In this document: positions 44,601 through 54,293 of the stretch, one piece after another | Layout of the letters: each line of letters starts with the position of its first letter | Position numbering within the stretch: the stretch's first letter is position 1 | Assembly (NCBI RefSeq): GCF_028769735.1 | Contig: NC_088179.1 | Coordinates: 3,717,501-3,781,500, forward strand | Reading direction: 5' to 3' | DNA: 64,000 nucleotides | From: Zonotrichia leucophrys gambelii | Lineage: Eukaryota; Chordata; Aves; Passeriformes; Passerellidae | Translations under genes and position numbers: made by a program | Notes under the pieces: model-generated | Database searches by the model: none | What the model was told of the DNA's origin: nothing | What the model saw: the letters and a program-made list of their open reading frames with translations, nothing else

Positions 44601-47600
44601 AGTAACCTGCTGATCAGTGAAACAATGATTTTCATCCCCCAGGGCAGGATATAGTTTTCTGTAGTGTCAGTAATAAAATGAGAAGGACAGTTTGTCTCCT
44701 AGGTCTTGAAAGTGACTTTTTGAGAGAAAGTGGATTTGAGGCTTTCTTGCTTAGTGTGATAAGGAGTTCATAGTCTACTAAAATTAGAATTGGGTGCTTT
44801 TTCTTCAGTGCTTTTCTTGGAAGAATATGTGGATGAGTGGAAAGGATAGGATTAGTACCCTGCTGTGAAATCTGATTAGGAAAAAGGGAGGGAGTAACTT
44901 AAACTCTTAAAATATTTTATGTTGCCTGTCTATTTTTAAATGCCTTAATAAAGAGGCAAGAGACAGCTTTAGAATTAACAATGCATTTCTTCCCAGCTAG
45001 CAACTGAAAATGTGTGGCACTAATGTGTCCTGTGAGATTAAAATTGCATACTTTTTATGTGGGTGGAAACCTTTTTTAAGGCAGAGAAGCTGTAGGCTGT
45101 AAAACTCAAAGAGAAGTTAAAGAGTCAGGTAGATCACTAAAGACTGTTTCAATTTGTGATTATTTTGGATAACAGTTTAACTTTTGGTTCCACTGGAGAC
45201 TGAATAGTGTCTAAAAGACCCTAATCAGCCTTATCATCCTAATATCCACACTCAGGCCTTGAGGTCCTGCAGTCAGGCTCTGACAGTCAGGTCCAGCTAA
45301 AGGGAGCAGATGCCCATGTGAGCCCTGTTTAGCTCCAGATGATTTGCTCATTCTTGAAGCAGCAGTGGCATGGCCAGACCCCTTTGTCCACTGCTGGCAG
45401 TTGCGGTAGTGTTCTCACTGACAGGATGAAAGTAAAGCTGGCATTCTTGGAGAAGCTCTAAAGTGGGGGAGACAAGGCCAGAGCAACTAATATTTTATTT
45501 TAAAAGAAAATAAAATAGCTAATTTGAAAAGTAAAATGAGACTTTGTGTAGTGAATTGATTACACTGAAGACAGAGCAGTGCTACAACCATAACTCCTGT
45601 CCTGGTTTAAGAGAGCTGATTTCTTTGCTCTCAGGGGTGTTTGTCTTTGCACAGGGAGGTGGGAATCCTAGATCTGTCTGTCTCTTTCAGGCTGGCAGTC
45701 CGGAAAAGTTTAATTCCCCCTCAGCCACCGGAAGTGGCCAGCACGCGTGTGGAGAGCACGATGCGAAGCACGTCTGGCTCACCAAGGCCTGCTGGGTAAG
45801 ACTTCAGGGAACAGCCACCTGCACCATAATAGTTGCATTTTATTTATCTGAGTTGTATTCTTTGGCTATTGGCACTTTTCTTTCTTTTGGGAAACAATCT
45901 ATTTTGAATTTGTGCCAAACTGAAACAGCCTTGACAAGTTCTGCTGTTTGTGAAGCTGTGGTGATGAGCTTTCACAGAAACAAACAAAAACCCTCTGCTA
46001 GTGTAAGGGGAGATAGACCTCAAAATTTTTTTCTATAGTACTTGAAAATTAATTCTGAGGAAAGGTAAATGCAACTTCTGCCCTGCTTCACTTGAGTTCA
46101 GTGGCTTTACAATTTGTTGTTTTATAACTGTAAGCCACAGTGGGAGCTCCTGCAGAGGATGGGGCCAGTACAGTTGTGGGTAAAAGCTCCACTTGGCTGC
46201 ACTGTAGAACTGTTTTAATCCTTAACAAGTATTTTGAAGTTACCTGGAATTAGTAATGAGATTTGTTTGTCACAGTGAATGGAAAAAAGTAGTATCTGTA
46301 ATCAGTACAGATAGAAAGGTTAGATTAATCTGCAATCAATACAGATTGGAAAGGGAGAGGAGGAGGAAATATAACTGAGATTAAGCCTTCTCCTGTTGTT
46401 AAATAGTTTACTGCACCAGGTGGGTGCAGGAAAAACTGAATAGTCTGACTGCAGTTTGGCTCATTCCTTTTGTGCTGGGTGCTCCCAACCGAGATACACT
46501 TCTCTTCATTTCTCTTTGCTTTTATCTGTGCTCCAGGGGCAAGCCAAAGCCTGAAATCCACGTGTCCATGGCCACCCCAGTGCCTGTGTCTATGGAGGCA
46601 GTGTGTAACCAAGGTGGTGAGCAGCCCACCATCACGGTGCCCCCGAGCTCCCAGCAGCCTCCCTCTGCCATCCCCACCATCATCGCAGCTGCCAGCCCCA
46701 CCTCCCAGCCTGCAGCAGCCCTGTCCACCATCCCAGGGGCTGTGGCAGCTGCCCCACCCACCTCCACCACCATCGTGGCAGCTCCTGCTCCTCCATCCAC
46801 CATGAGTGGGGCCCTGTCAGCGGTGCTGGGCCCTGTGGTACCAGAGATCAAAATCAAAGAGGAAATGGAGCCCATGGACATCATGCGGCCGGTATCTGGT
46901 ACGTGCCTGGGAATCATCATGGTGGGTTTTTGGGTTTTGAGACAGTGGGGGAATTAGGAGGGTTTTTCAACAGTTTCATCTTGAAAATGGAAGGACATCT
47001 CTTCCATGGTAGCACAGAGCACCAGAGTTCCCATAAGATCTTTTTTGCCTTTCTCCTAATCTCCCATGAATCCACTTCTTATTGTGGCTGCTTTGTTCAT
47101 ATTCAAATGATCCAACTCCAAAGAGTCTTTGTGAATTCCTTGTCTAAAATGCACATGCTCAGCAGTGGTACCAACATATTATGGAAGAGCTGAGTTGAAT
47201 TCAGTTTGTTTACAAATCCTACTGTTCAGGTGCAGTGGCCTTTCTTGTATGTGAGGAATTCATGGCCAGAGCAGGATTTCCTAGGGCCCTCATGTGATTC
47301 ATGCATATTTCTCTCTAAAACTTTTCAAAATGTTCATTATATTGCCTTACTTTTCCAGCTTGGCCATAGTTGCTATCAAATGGCATGGTCAGTAAATTCA
47401 GATCCTTACAGATCTTACTGGGCACTGTATAGTGGCAAAGTGACAGGAATGCATCCCACATTCATGGGTTTCAGAGTTCAGGCTTAGCTGTTGGTTTTAT
47501 CACTCTCCTTGAAGCTGTGTGTTGTCCTGTGGAAAGCAGCTCCTTGCTGCAGCTGTGTCTGGAGCATGGGCAAATAGCATTAAGCTCTTTGGGGCCCTTC

Positions 47601-50600
47601 TGTCTCTTCCTGGCATTTGTGACCAAATTGTCAAGAGATCCGATCCCAGAAATGTTGTGCTGCAGCCTTATGATGGCTGATTGTCCTTCCAAGTTCAGGG
47701 AGCATTCCCTCAGATGGCCTGCCAGCTGCACAGGTGTGTTGGTTGGTGCAGTGACCTGCTGAGCAGTGCTGAGGCTTGGCAGTACAAGCAGACCCCTGCA
47801 AGCAGAGTGCTGCAGTCCTGCTTTGATTCCATCTGACTCTCATGAGAGAGTCGGGATTTGCTTACTGACAGTGACCTGTGCTGGTGTACATACAGAGGGG
47901 TTTTTACAGTAACACAGAGAGATGTTAGCTAACATTGAACATAAGCTTCAAATATGAAGCAATTGAGGGACAGACAATTAGCTCTGCTCTCATTCTTTAT
48001 GTATATGCTACACTAAAGACTTTAGCTTATAAGCTTGTCCTAATAATTACTGCTGGCTTAATATCTGGCCTGTTGATGCACATCATACCCCTCACACTGT
48101 GCTCAAACAGGACCTGCTGTTGGAGGTGGTGTTCAAACAGTGCCTTATCTTCCCACTGCTGATGGCTGGGTTGTTCTTTCTTCCTCTCAGCAGTCCCTCC
48201 CTTGACTACAAGTACTGTGTCTCCATCTTTGGCACTGCTGGCCAACAATCTTTCCATGCCTCCGAGCGATTTGCCACCTGGTGCCTCCCCAAGGAAGAAA
48301 CCCCGTAAGCAGCAGCATGTCATCTCCACAGAGGAAGGGGACATGATGGAAACAAACAGCACTGATGATGAGAAATCCACCGCCAAAAGTTTGCTGGTGA
48401 AGGCAGAGAAGCGAAAGTCTCCTCCAAAGGAGTATATAGGTAATGACATCTCTGATGTCTTTGTTGTTATTCAGTATTTTCTCTTCTGTTTGTTTCTCAG
48501 AGAAGGTGCTTTGTCACATTATCACTTCCTAAATACGAGTAATAGAGAATCCAAGTATCTGTTCTTCACCACTTTTTGTATAGTGTGGTGGTGTTCACAG
48601 GGGTCCCAGGATGAGGGAAGAGATGAGAATCTTGACTCCATGTTTCAGAAGGCTGATTTATTATTTTATGATATATATTATATTAAAAGAAAATGATATG
48701 TTAAAACTGTACTAAAAGGATAGAAGAAAGGATTTCGCTAGAAGGCAGGAAAGGAAATCTTGTGACTGACCAGAGAGTCCGAGCTAGCTGACTGTGATTG
48801 GCCATTAATTAAAAACAGCCACATGATACCAATCAAAGATGCACCTGTTGCATTCCACAGCAGCAGATAATTATTGTTTACATTTCATTTCTGAGGCCTC
48901 TCAGCTTCTCAGGAGAAAAGATCCTAACAAAAGGATTTTTCATAAAATACGTCCGTGACATTATAGGGCTGGGAAAATGTCAGGCAAAATGAATTTTCTC
49001 AACCCACATTGTGTATGAGGCAGCACTTACTAACCTGCTGCTGGATTTCTCGGGGATGCCAGGCTGCTTTCAGTGCTGATGATAATGCAGCTGTGGCTCC
49101 TTTTGCAGATGAGGAGGGTGTGAGGTACGTCCCCGTGCGGCCCCGGCCGCCCATCACGCTGCTGCGGCACTACCGCAACCCCTGGAAGGCCGCGTACCAC
49201 CACTTCCAGAGGTACAGCGACGTCCGCGTCAAAGGTCAGTCCGGGCAGGGAGCACAGTGAGGGGGGAAGCAGGCTGCACTGGCAGCTCTGCCTCTGTGCA
49301 TGAAAACATGCTCTGGTTATTGAGGGATCTGCCTTTGTGCAGTGATAGAAATGTGCTCACTAAAGGTATCTCATAAAAGTGATGTGCTGTAGTGATAGGC
49401 CGCGGCTGAGTGTTCTCGTCAGCCACCTATCACTTGCCAGTTAATCACAGACATTCTGTATTTAGTGTAACTTGTCAAGTAACAAAAATAATACAATACT
49501 TTTTACCTAATACAAGGAAATCAGAGATCAGATACTGTCTTCCAGACTTTTCAGCTAGTGTTTTAGAATTTTTAAGCAGACCGGTTTTCACAACTCTGCA
49601 AAATACATCTAGGAGAGAGTAAAAGTAGTACAAGATAGACCATTTATTTGTGTTTGAAACACTGAGCACTGCATTCTTTAAATGAGAAAAAAATGGGTTA
49701 TGATATAATTTTTCTGAAAGTACAGATAACCGGTTAGTCAGAGCAGCAGTCAGGTACATGGCAGATGGGAAGTCACTTCCCTGTCTGAATCAAAATGCTG
49801 CTCATTGTCATTTATTAGGATGTAGGGAGAGCAGAACTTGGGTTATTGTTGTTTGAGAGGAGAGGCCTGGCCAACTCCTGAAATTTGAGTCCTGTATTCT
49901 TGTGTTTCCTGGTGACAGAAGAGAAGAAGGCCATGCTGCAGGAGATTGCCAATCAGAAGGGTGTGTCCTGTCGTGCACAAGGCTGGAAGGTCCATCTCTG
50001 TGCAGCACAGCTGCTACAGCTGGTAGGTGCATGGGGCTTGGAGCTTCCTGAACATGGGGGAACACAAAGCTGTGTAAGGCAGGAAGACATTCTTACAAAC
50101 TCAGTACACTGGGATGCCCCAAAGGAGCTGGTGTATAGTGCCCAAAGGGAGTGGGACATGCTTTCCCCTGTCTCAGGAATGTGGCATTAAGTGGCTTGGA
50201 AACTTGGAGTGTTGGTTTTGATCCAGACATAAGAGCTGATGTATTTTGTACAGATGATCAAAACTGGCAACTCCCTCCTGCTGATGCACAGGTCTGAAGA
50301 AGCGTCTGTTTGGGATGGTGCGGCTGATCTGAGGAGGCAGCACTGATCCACATTCCTGGATGCTTCTGTTTCAGGTTGGGGGTGAGGTAGGTGCTCTGCA
50401 TTTTAGCACCAAACTCCCCAAAACCTCTGCATTCCTGGAATAGTATTGTGAGCAGTAGGGGAAGCAGTTGTGGTAGGATCCATGTTTCTTCAGAAGAGGA
50501 GCAGTCCTGTAAATAGGATGTTAAAAGGAATGATAGTGCCACATTTTGTCAGAGGCTCCATCTTCTGAATCACTGACAAGAGCAGCTGAGAGGGGAATGG

Positions 50601-51139
50601 ATTGTCACTGTTTCTGTGTAGCTTTGGTAACATGGGCGAGTGTTGGCCAGCTTGGCAGTGACCCTTCTCATGAAGGGCTGATGTCTTTTAGACAAACCTG
50701 GAGCACGATGTGTATGAGAGACTGACTGCCCTGCAGGAGGGACTCATTCCTAAGAAAAAGGCAGCAACTGATGATGACCTGCATCGAATCAATGAACTGA
50801 TACAGGTAGGTCCTGTGGCCAAAACCCAAAACCATACCCTTGGTTACAGGCATAGTTAGTAAAAGCTAAAGCTGACATAAAAACCCCATGTGGGTTCACT
50901 GCCTGTGTCATCAGTTACACGGGGCACAGGTAGGGGAATGGGAAGGCATTCTGTGGTTAATAACCAGTGTTTCCTTTCAGGGGAACATGCAGAGGTGTAA
51001 ACTCGTGATGGATCAAATCAATGAGGCTCGAGACTCCATGCTAAAGGTCTTGGATCACAAGGATCGTGTTTTGAAGCTTCTAAACAAGAATGGAACTGTC
51101 AAGAAAGTGTCCAAATTGAAGCGAAAGGAGAAGGTTTGA
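32563..51139 (+). CDS. SAP130: SAP130, Sin3A-associated 130-kDa corepressor subunit (20 coding exons, complete)
   Basis: SAP130 is a nuclear scaffold subunit of the Sin3-HDAC complex. Its C-terminus binds Sin3A and its long N-terminal region influences repression and activation. The joined frame is 1,059 codons plus TGA, comparable with mammalian isoforms of about 1,050-1,080, and every exon phase agrees. Residues 1 to ~810 are low-complexity P/A/T/S/Q-rich sequence ([28 protein letters not shown] repeats). The conserved C-terminal part runs from ~810: a basic [11 protein letters not shown] nuclear-localisation-like motif, then [40 protein letters not shown] and a lysine-rich end. The start was chosen because MSSQQFPR begins the family protein and no upstream ATG is in frame. 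Oddities are one GC-AG intron, two NAGNAG acceptors and a 105-nt optional exon. Confidence 0.97.
33401..33636 (+). CDS. SAP130: SAP130 exon 3
   Basis: 236 nt, residues ~38-116 ([20 protein letters not shown] ... [18 protein letters not shown] ... [19 protein letters not shown]). Acceptor CCCCAG, donor GTAATG. Confidence 0.96.
34127..34285 (+). CDS. SAP130: SAP130 exon 4
   Basis: 159 nt, residues 117-169 ([20 protein letters not shown] ... [20 protein letters not shown] then VATISGQQ). Acceptor TTGCAG, donor GTCTGG. Confidence 0.95.
35332..35443 (+). CDS. SAP130: SAP130 exon 5
   Basis: 112 nt, residues ~170-206 ([20 protein letters not shown] then [17 protein letters not shown]). Acceptor CTGCAG, donor GTAAAG. 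Confidence 0.96.
36903..37027 (+). CDS. SAP130: SAP130 exon 6 (GC donor)
   Basis: 125 nt, residues ~207-248 ([20 protein letters not shown] ... [13 protein letters not shown]). Acceptor CCCCAG. Frame and homology require the exon to end at CCAATCCAG, followed by GCAGGT, a GC rather than GT donor. Confidence 0.9.
37794..37918 (+). CDS. SAP130: SAP130 exon 7
   Basis: 125 nt, residues ~249-289 ([20 protein letters not shown] ... [20 protein letters not shown]). Acceptor TTTTAG, donor GTAAAA. Confidence 0.95.
38483..38633 (+). CDS. SAP130: SAP130 exon 8
   Basis: 151 nt, residues ~290-340 ([20 protein letters not shown] ... LGTP-like region ... QLHTMAQ). Clearly more GC-rich than neighbouring exons. 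Acceptor CTGCAG, donor GTAGGC. Confidence 0.95.
38822..38912 (+). CDS. SAP130: SAP130 exon 9
   Basis: 91 nt, residues ~341-370 ([20 protein letters not shown] then [10 protein letters not shown]). Acceptor TCATAG after a T-run, donor GTGAGT. Confidence 0.95.
39184..39288 (+). CDS. SAP130: SAP130 exon 10
   Basis: 105 nt, residues ~371-405 ([20 protein letters not shown] then [15 protein letters not shown]). Acceptor CTTCAG, donor GTGAGT. Confidence 0.95.
40289..40430 (+). CDS. SAP130: SAP130 exon 11
   Basis: 142 nt, residues ~406-452 ([20 protein letters not shown] ... [16 protein letters not shown]). Acceptor TTGCAG, donor GTGAGC. Confidence 0.95.
40623..40744 (+). CDS. SAP130: SAP130 exon 12
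   Basis: 122 nt, residues ~453-493 ([20 protein letters not shown] then [20 protein letters not shown]). Acceptor CTGTAG, donor GTAAGC. Confidence 0.95.
41413..41725 (-). repeat. CR1-like LINE 3' fragment in SAP130 intron 12
   Basis: The plus strand reads as the reverse complement of an avian CR1 tail: AGAATCATTGGGCTC, AAGACCTTCAAGGTCATC, GCACTCCTAAAGCCACCATG, GGGGACTTCACCACTTCCCT, GAGCAGCC and CTACTATCCAATCTAAAC. An AT-rich microsatellite of ~75 bases (about 41521-41595) interrupts it. No open reverse-transcriptase frame remains. Confidence 0.85.
43031..43333 (+). CDS. SAP130: SAP130 exon 13 (decapeptide-repeat exon)
   Basis: 303 nt, residues ~494-594. It starts [20 protein letters not shown] and then carries five tandem [14 protein letters not shown] units. 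Acceptor CTCCAG, donor GTAAGA. Confidence 0.95.
43150..43302 (+). repeat. SAP130: Five-unit coding tandem repeat in SAP130
   Basis: Units 43150-43179, 43180-43209, 43210-43239, 43240-43272 (33 nt, one extra codon) and 43273-43302. The first two 30-nt units are identical. They encode [10 protein letters not shown] twice, [21 protein letters not shown] and [10 protein letters not shown]. Confidence 0.96.
44304..44481 (+). CDS. SAP130: SAP130 exon 14 (NAGNAG acceptor)
   Basis: 178 nt, residues ~595-653 ([20 protein letters not shown] ... [17 protein letters not shown]). The tandem acceptor CAGCAG at 44301-44306 allows a start at 44304 (with alanine) or 44307 (without). Donor GTGAGT. Confidence 0.94.
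45691..45795 (+). CDS. SAP130: SAP130 exon 15 (probable cassette exon)
   Basis: 105 nt (35 codons), residues ~654-688 ([20 protein letters not shown] then [15 protein letters not shown]). It resembles the segment present in only some mammalian SAP130 isoforms. Acceptor TTTCAG, donor GTAAGA. Its length lets it be skipped in frame. Confidence 0.88.
46537..46898 (+). CDS. SAP130: SAP130 exon 16
   Basis: 362 nt, residues ~689-809 ([20 protein letters not shown] ... [20 protein letters not shown] ... [20 protein letters not shown]). IKEE is a sumoylation-like site (psi-K-x-E). Acceptor CTCCAG, donor GTACGT. Confidence 0.95.
48191..48439 (+). CDS. SAP130: SAP130 exon 17 (NAGNAG acceptor)
   Basis: 249 nt, residues ~810-892 ([20 protein letters not shown] ... 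[19 protein letters not shown] ... [10 protein letters not shown]). Acceptor CTCAG at 48186-48190 is directly followed by CAG, giving a one-alanine option. Donor GTAATG. Confidence 0.95.
48584..48961 (-). mobile_element. Solitary endogenous-retrovirus-type LTR in SAP130 intron 17
   Basis: A ~378-bp element with TG...CA-like ends and an AATAAA on the minus strand near its 3' end (about 48658). Both sides are flanked by TATAG (48579-48583 and 48962-48966), a 5-bp target-site duplication. It resembles a high-copy LTR I remember from songbird genomes. It carries no internal genes and lies between coding exons 17 and 18 without touching splice sites. Confidence 0.8.
49109..49234 (+). CDS. SAP130: SAP130 exon 18
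   Basis: 126 nt, residues ~893-934 ([20 protein letters not shown] then [20 protein letters not shown]), apparently identical to the recalled mammalian protein. Acceptor TTGCAG, donor GTCAGT. Confidence 0.97.
49919..50022 (+). CDS. SAP130: SAP130 exon 19
   Basis: 104 nt, residues ~935-969 ([20 protein letters not shown] then [15 protein letters not shown]). Acceptor GACAG, donor GTAGGT. Confidence 0.97.
50692..50805 (+). CDS. SAP130: SAP130 exon 20
   Basis: 114 nt, residues 970-1007 ([20 protein letters not shown] then [18 protein letters not shown]). Acceptor TTTTAG, donor GTAGGT. Confidence 0.97.
50981..51139 (+). CDS. SAP130: SAP130 exon 21 (terminal coding exon)
   Basis: Residues 1008-1059 plus TGA at 51137-51139 ([20 protein letters not shown] ... 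[15 protein letters not shown]). Acceptor TTTCAG. Confidence 0.97.
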   Translation, partial: GNMQRCKLVMDQINEARDSMLKVLDHKDRVLKLLNKNGTVKKVSKLKRKEKV

Positions 51140-51835
51140 ACGCAGACCAATGACTTTGGAAATGGAGAACGTGTACAGAACAGAGCTGAACCTTTTTGTA
51201 GTTTGGGTTTATTTTTAAGCAGAGCATCGGAATAAAAAAGGATGAGTTTAGGGAACAGATGGACACGTGAAGCCTGGTGACCTGAAGGGATTGTCCTTGA
51301 TCTTGTCATAATGAACAAAGATTTCTCTCAGGCTCATCCCTTTTTAAAGTCTTTCCAGTCCCACTGTTTAACTCCTGATGTGTCAGGTTTGGAGACACGT
51401 GTAAGGCAGGAGGTTGTGCAGGGGACTCCAGGAGGCTGACACACAGCTATGGACCCAGACAGCAGCCAAGCTTCCAGCAGTGGAAATGGCACCTCTTTCA
51501 GTTACCCCATTCAGTTCTCATTCTGACCTTCCAGTGTCTCAAGCAGCCTTCTTACACCAGTGCCACTGCACTATAGGGGATCTGCCACAAAGAATCTCCA
51601 ACAGCTCAGAAGCCCTAGCTGTCAAGATTAAATAAAAAATTTAAAAAAAAAAAAAGAAGGGGGGAGGGGGGAAATCATTTCCAAGTGATATTGTAGTGTC
51701 TGTGTCTGTGTTGGTGCTCTGGGATACTTGTGTTGAGGTACCTCTTGCAAGAGGTGCTGTAGCTGGTGTAATGTTAATTGTACGTACCACATACATCCTG
51801 AAAACATGAATAAAGGAATTGGAGGGTTTTGTATG
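51140..51835 (+). terminator. SAP130: SAP130 3' UTR with candidate poly(A) signals
   Basis: AATAAA hexamers lie at 51231, 51631 and 51809. The second is followed by an A-run (51643-51655) that could be an internal priming trap. The third has GT-rich sequence just after it. Which is used cannot be told from sequence. Confidence 0.65.
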
Positions 51836-53590
51836 TGAGCAGTTCATGTACCTTTGTGCCAGTGAAACTCTTCAAGCTGTAAACTTGAAAACAAGCTTTG
51901 GAAGGAGCCTGAGAGGAAGAGAGCATGTTGGGAACCAGCCAGCACCCTGTGCTGTGGAGGGTGAGTAATGCAGTTCAGGTCCTAAAGATGAAATATGGAT
52001 TATCCCCCATGCACTTGTGCAGTTAACCTTCATATTTTAGAGAAATTGCTAAATCAGTTAATTTTTAGTCTCCTCAGCAGGAAACTTCAGTGTCATGAAC
52101 TAACTGTTAAGAATATATTCTTTTGCTCCTCCAGATATAGTGCTGCTATGTTGCCTTTATTCAGAACTGACTTCTTTAAGAACTTAGATTAAAAATCTAT
52201 TTAATTCTTATTTCCTAATTTTTATAATTCGAGAAGTAAGTAGCATGTGCATATTCATACTGGTTTTGTGTTTTTAACACATGCACACCAAGTTTATTTC
52301 AGCTTTGGATGGTAGTCTTTCAGGTTAGCTTGATTTTGCTCATTCAAATGACACTACTTCCATTGTAAGAAACAATTCTAATATGATGATATTGTAACTT
52401 TGATATTAGGAAAGTTACAGTAGTTGTGTGTGTGTGTGTTGAAATTAAAAGCAGAGGTAAGACCAGAAAAGGTGGGAATTAAACTGCTGCTATCACCTCG
52501 TATTTCTTGTGCTCCAGGAACAGAAAAGCATGCACAACTGCTGAAGTATTTGTTTGATGTTGCCAGGGTAATAAAACACAGCACTGACACTCCCATGTTC
52601 CTAAGGACTCCACAAGAAGCTCTGTGGTGATTATGAAGTGGACTTTTGTAGGGTTGGGAACTGTTTCACATCTTGGCAAAGGGGTTTGAGGTGCAATCCA
52701 AGGCATTACCTGCAGAGTGAGGTATGTGGGGGGAAGAAGGGAGGGAAGGATTATTTTAAACACTGCAGAAGTTAGGAACTCCCTCTTGATGTGTTATTCT
52801 GGGTATTCTCACCCAATTCTTTGTAACCTTCGTTTTCCTGAGTTGCTATTTAGGGACTTAAAAGGATGATGCTGTTCTATAACCTTAGAATGGCAATAAT
52901 TACAGCGCTGTGGAAGCCGTGTAGATTATGTAATGTTGAAGGCCAGGAGCAAACTGTAGAAGGTGTCCCAGCCCACAGCAGGGGGTGGAACAAGACAAGC
53001 TTGAAGGTCCTTTACTACCAAACCATTCTGAGATTCTGTTCTGTAGGAGACAGTAAGATCCACTGACATTGAACCAAATTTCTCCAGCTCACGATTTTTG
53101 TCTCTTCTTTATTGCTTAAGCTTGGATCAGAAATGGCATAAATTCCATTTTGCAGTCTTGAAAGGGTTCAGCCAGTTTGTCTCGTGGGGCTGGATGTGCA
53201 GTGTGGGTACTCTGGGCTATGCAAAGCTTGCTCTTCATTGTGCCCAGGTGTTTCACCGGTGTTGTCAGAAGGGAATCGGGAATGGGCGCTGCGGTTTTCT
53301 CTTATCCCGACCCTTATGGACCTCACACAGCCACAACCCAACCCTTGTGCCCTCCACCCAGCGACTCCAAACTGTGCGCTGCCAGAGAATTCCCTCAGGG
53401 TGAGAGAGGAAAGCCTGTATTTCTACAAGCTGTCCCTAAACCCTTGACGAAGTAACTACTTCTCTGCTTTAGTTTTTATGGTGCTGTGAAGAAGGGCGGA
53501 GGCGGAAGGATCTGGGTGCCCCGTTGGCAGTTGGAAACACTAAAAGACTGATTTCTGCGTTGATGCCGTTGTGCTATCTTGGTTCCTGCC
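51836..53590. other. SAP130-AMMECR1L intergenic region
   Basis: Holds a (TG)8 run at about 52424-52440 and a CR1 tail at 52965-53047. From 53,160 on it becomes GC-richer. No gene, RNA or conserved exon recognised. Confidence 0.6.
52965..53047 (+). repeat. CR1-like LINE 3' tail
   Basis: Plus-strand match to the CR1 3' end: GCTTGAAGGTCCTTTACTAC, then AAACCATTCTGAGATTCTGT. This is the usual avian tail wording in slightly diverged form. Confidence 0.8.
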
Positions 53591-53595
53591 CTAAA

Positions 53596-53652
53596 GCCGT
53601 TACACACGGCTATAATTGAATCCGTTACACACGGGGCTATAATTAAAGCCGT
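53596..53652 (+). repeat. Two-copy direct repeat at the edge of the AMMECR1L CpG island
   Basis: CCGTTACACACGG followed by GCTATAATT occurs twice about 27 bases apart, then a partial third GCCGT. No known motif recognised. Confidence 0.8.
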
Positions 53653-53942
53653 CCCGGTGGCCAGAACTCCCTCAGCGCTCAGGCCCGGCCGCCGCCCCGC
53701 TCTGCCCTCACACCGCCGGGCCGCACCAACGCTGCGGGCACCGAGGGGTGCAGAGGCTCCCCCGCTTCCAGACACGTAATGGACGCTCCCCGCCTCGCGC
53801 CCCTCCCCCTAATGTCGTCATCGCCCCTGCTGGCCAATGGCAACCCGGCGCTTCTGCCGAGTGACGTCCCCGCCCCCGGAACTGTTTGTCGCCGCACGTG
53901 CGCTGCTCACGTGACGGGGAGGGCGCGGAAGCGCGCGTCTCT

Positions 53943-54293
53943 ATGGTTTCTGCGTGGGGCAGAGCGCCCGCCCTGGGGCCTTGGCTGTGTTGGCGCCGCC
54001 GGGAGGCTGGCGGACTATGAGTGTCCGTCCCTCATTACCTCACGGCCGGGAGGAGGAGGAGGAGGAGGAGGCTGCCGGGATAGCGGCGGACCTGCCCGCG
54101 GCCTCGCTCCGGTCCTCCGGCCGCCCCGGGAAGCCCCGGCCGCGGCGGGCCCTGCCCGCTCCCCCGCCCGCCGGGCCCGCTTCTCCGGGGAGCCTCGCCC
54201 AGGCCCATGGCCCCATGAGGCGGCAGAAGGCTGCGGGGCAGCAGCGGCGGCGGCGGGGCTGAGGCGGAGGAGAAGCCGGGACGGGTGCAGGAG
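53943..54293 (+). other. AMMECR1L: AMMECR1L exon 1 (probable, 5' UTR)
   Basis: Ends at a donor-like GCAGGAG/GTGGGT (54293/54294). The coding start lies in exon 2. The 5' limit is a guess. It contains two upstream ORFs and a (GAG)7-type run at about 54050-54071. Confidence 0.45.
54017..54262 (+). other. Upstream ORF of 81 codons in AMMECR1L exon 1
   Basis: ATG with A at -3 and stop TGA at 54260. It encodes MSVRPSLPHG, a seven-glutamate run, then P/A/R-rich sequence. It overlaps the stop of a shorter uORF (53943-54020, 25 codons) by ATGA. If transcribed, either would reduce initiation at the main ATG. Confidence 0.4.

Noticed and set aside
51641..51660. A-run after AATAAA as a retrogene tail
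   Set aside because: The upstream sequence is a normally spliced SAP130 terminal exon. A genomic A-run in the 3' UTR explains it.
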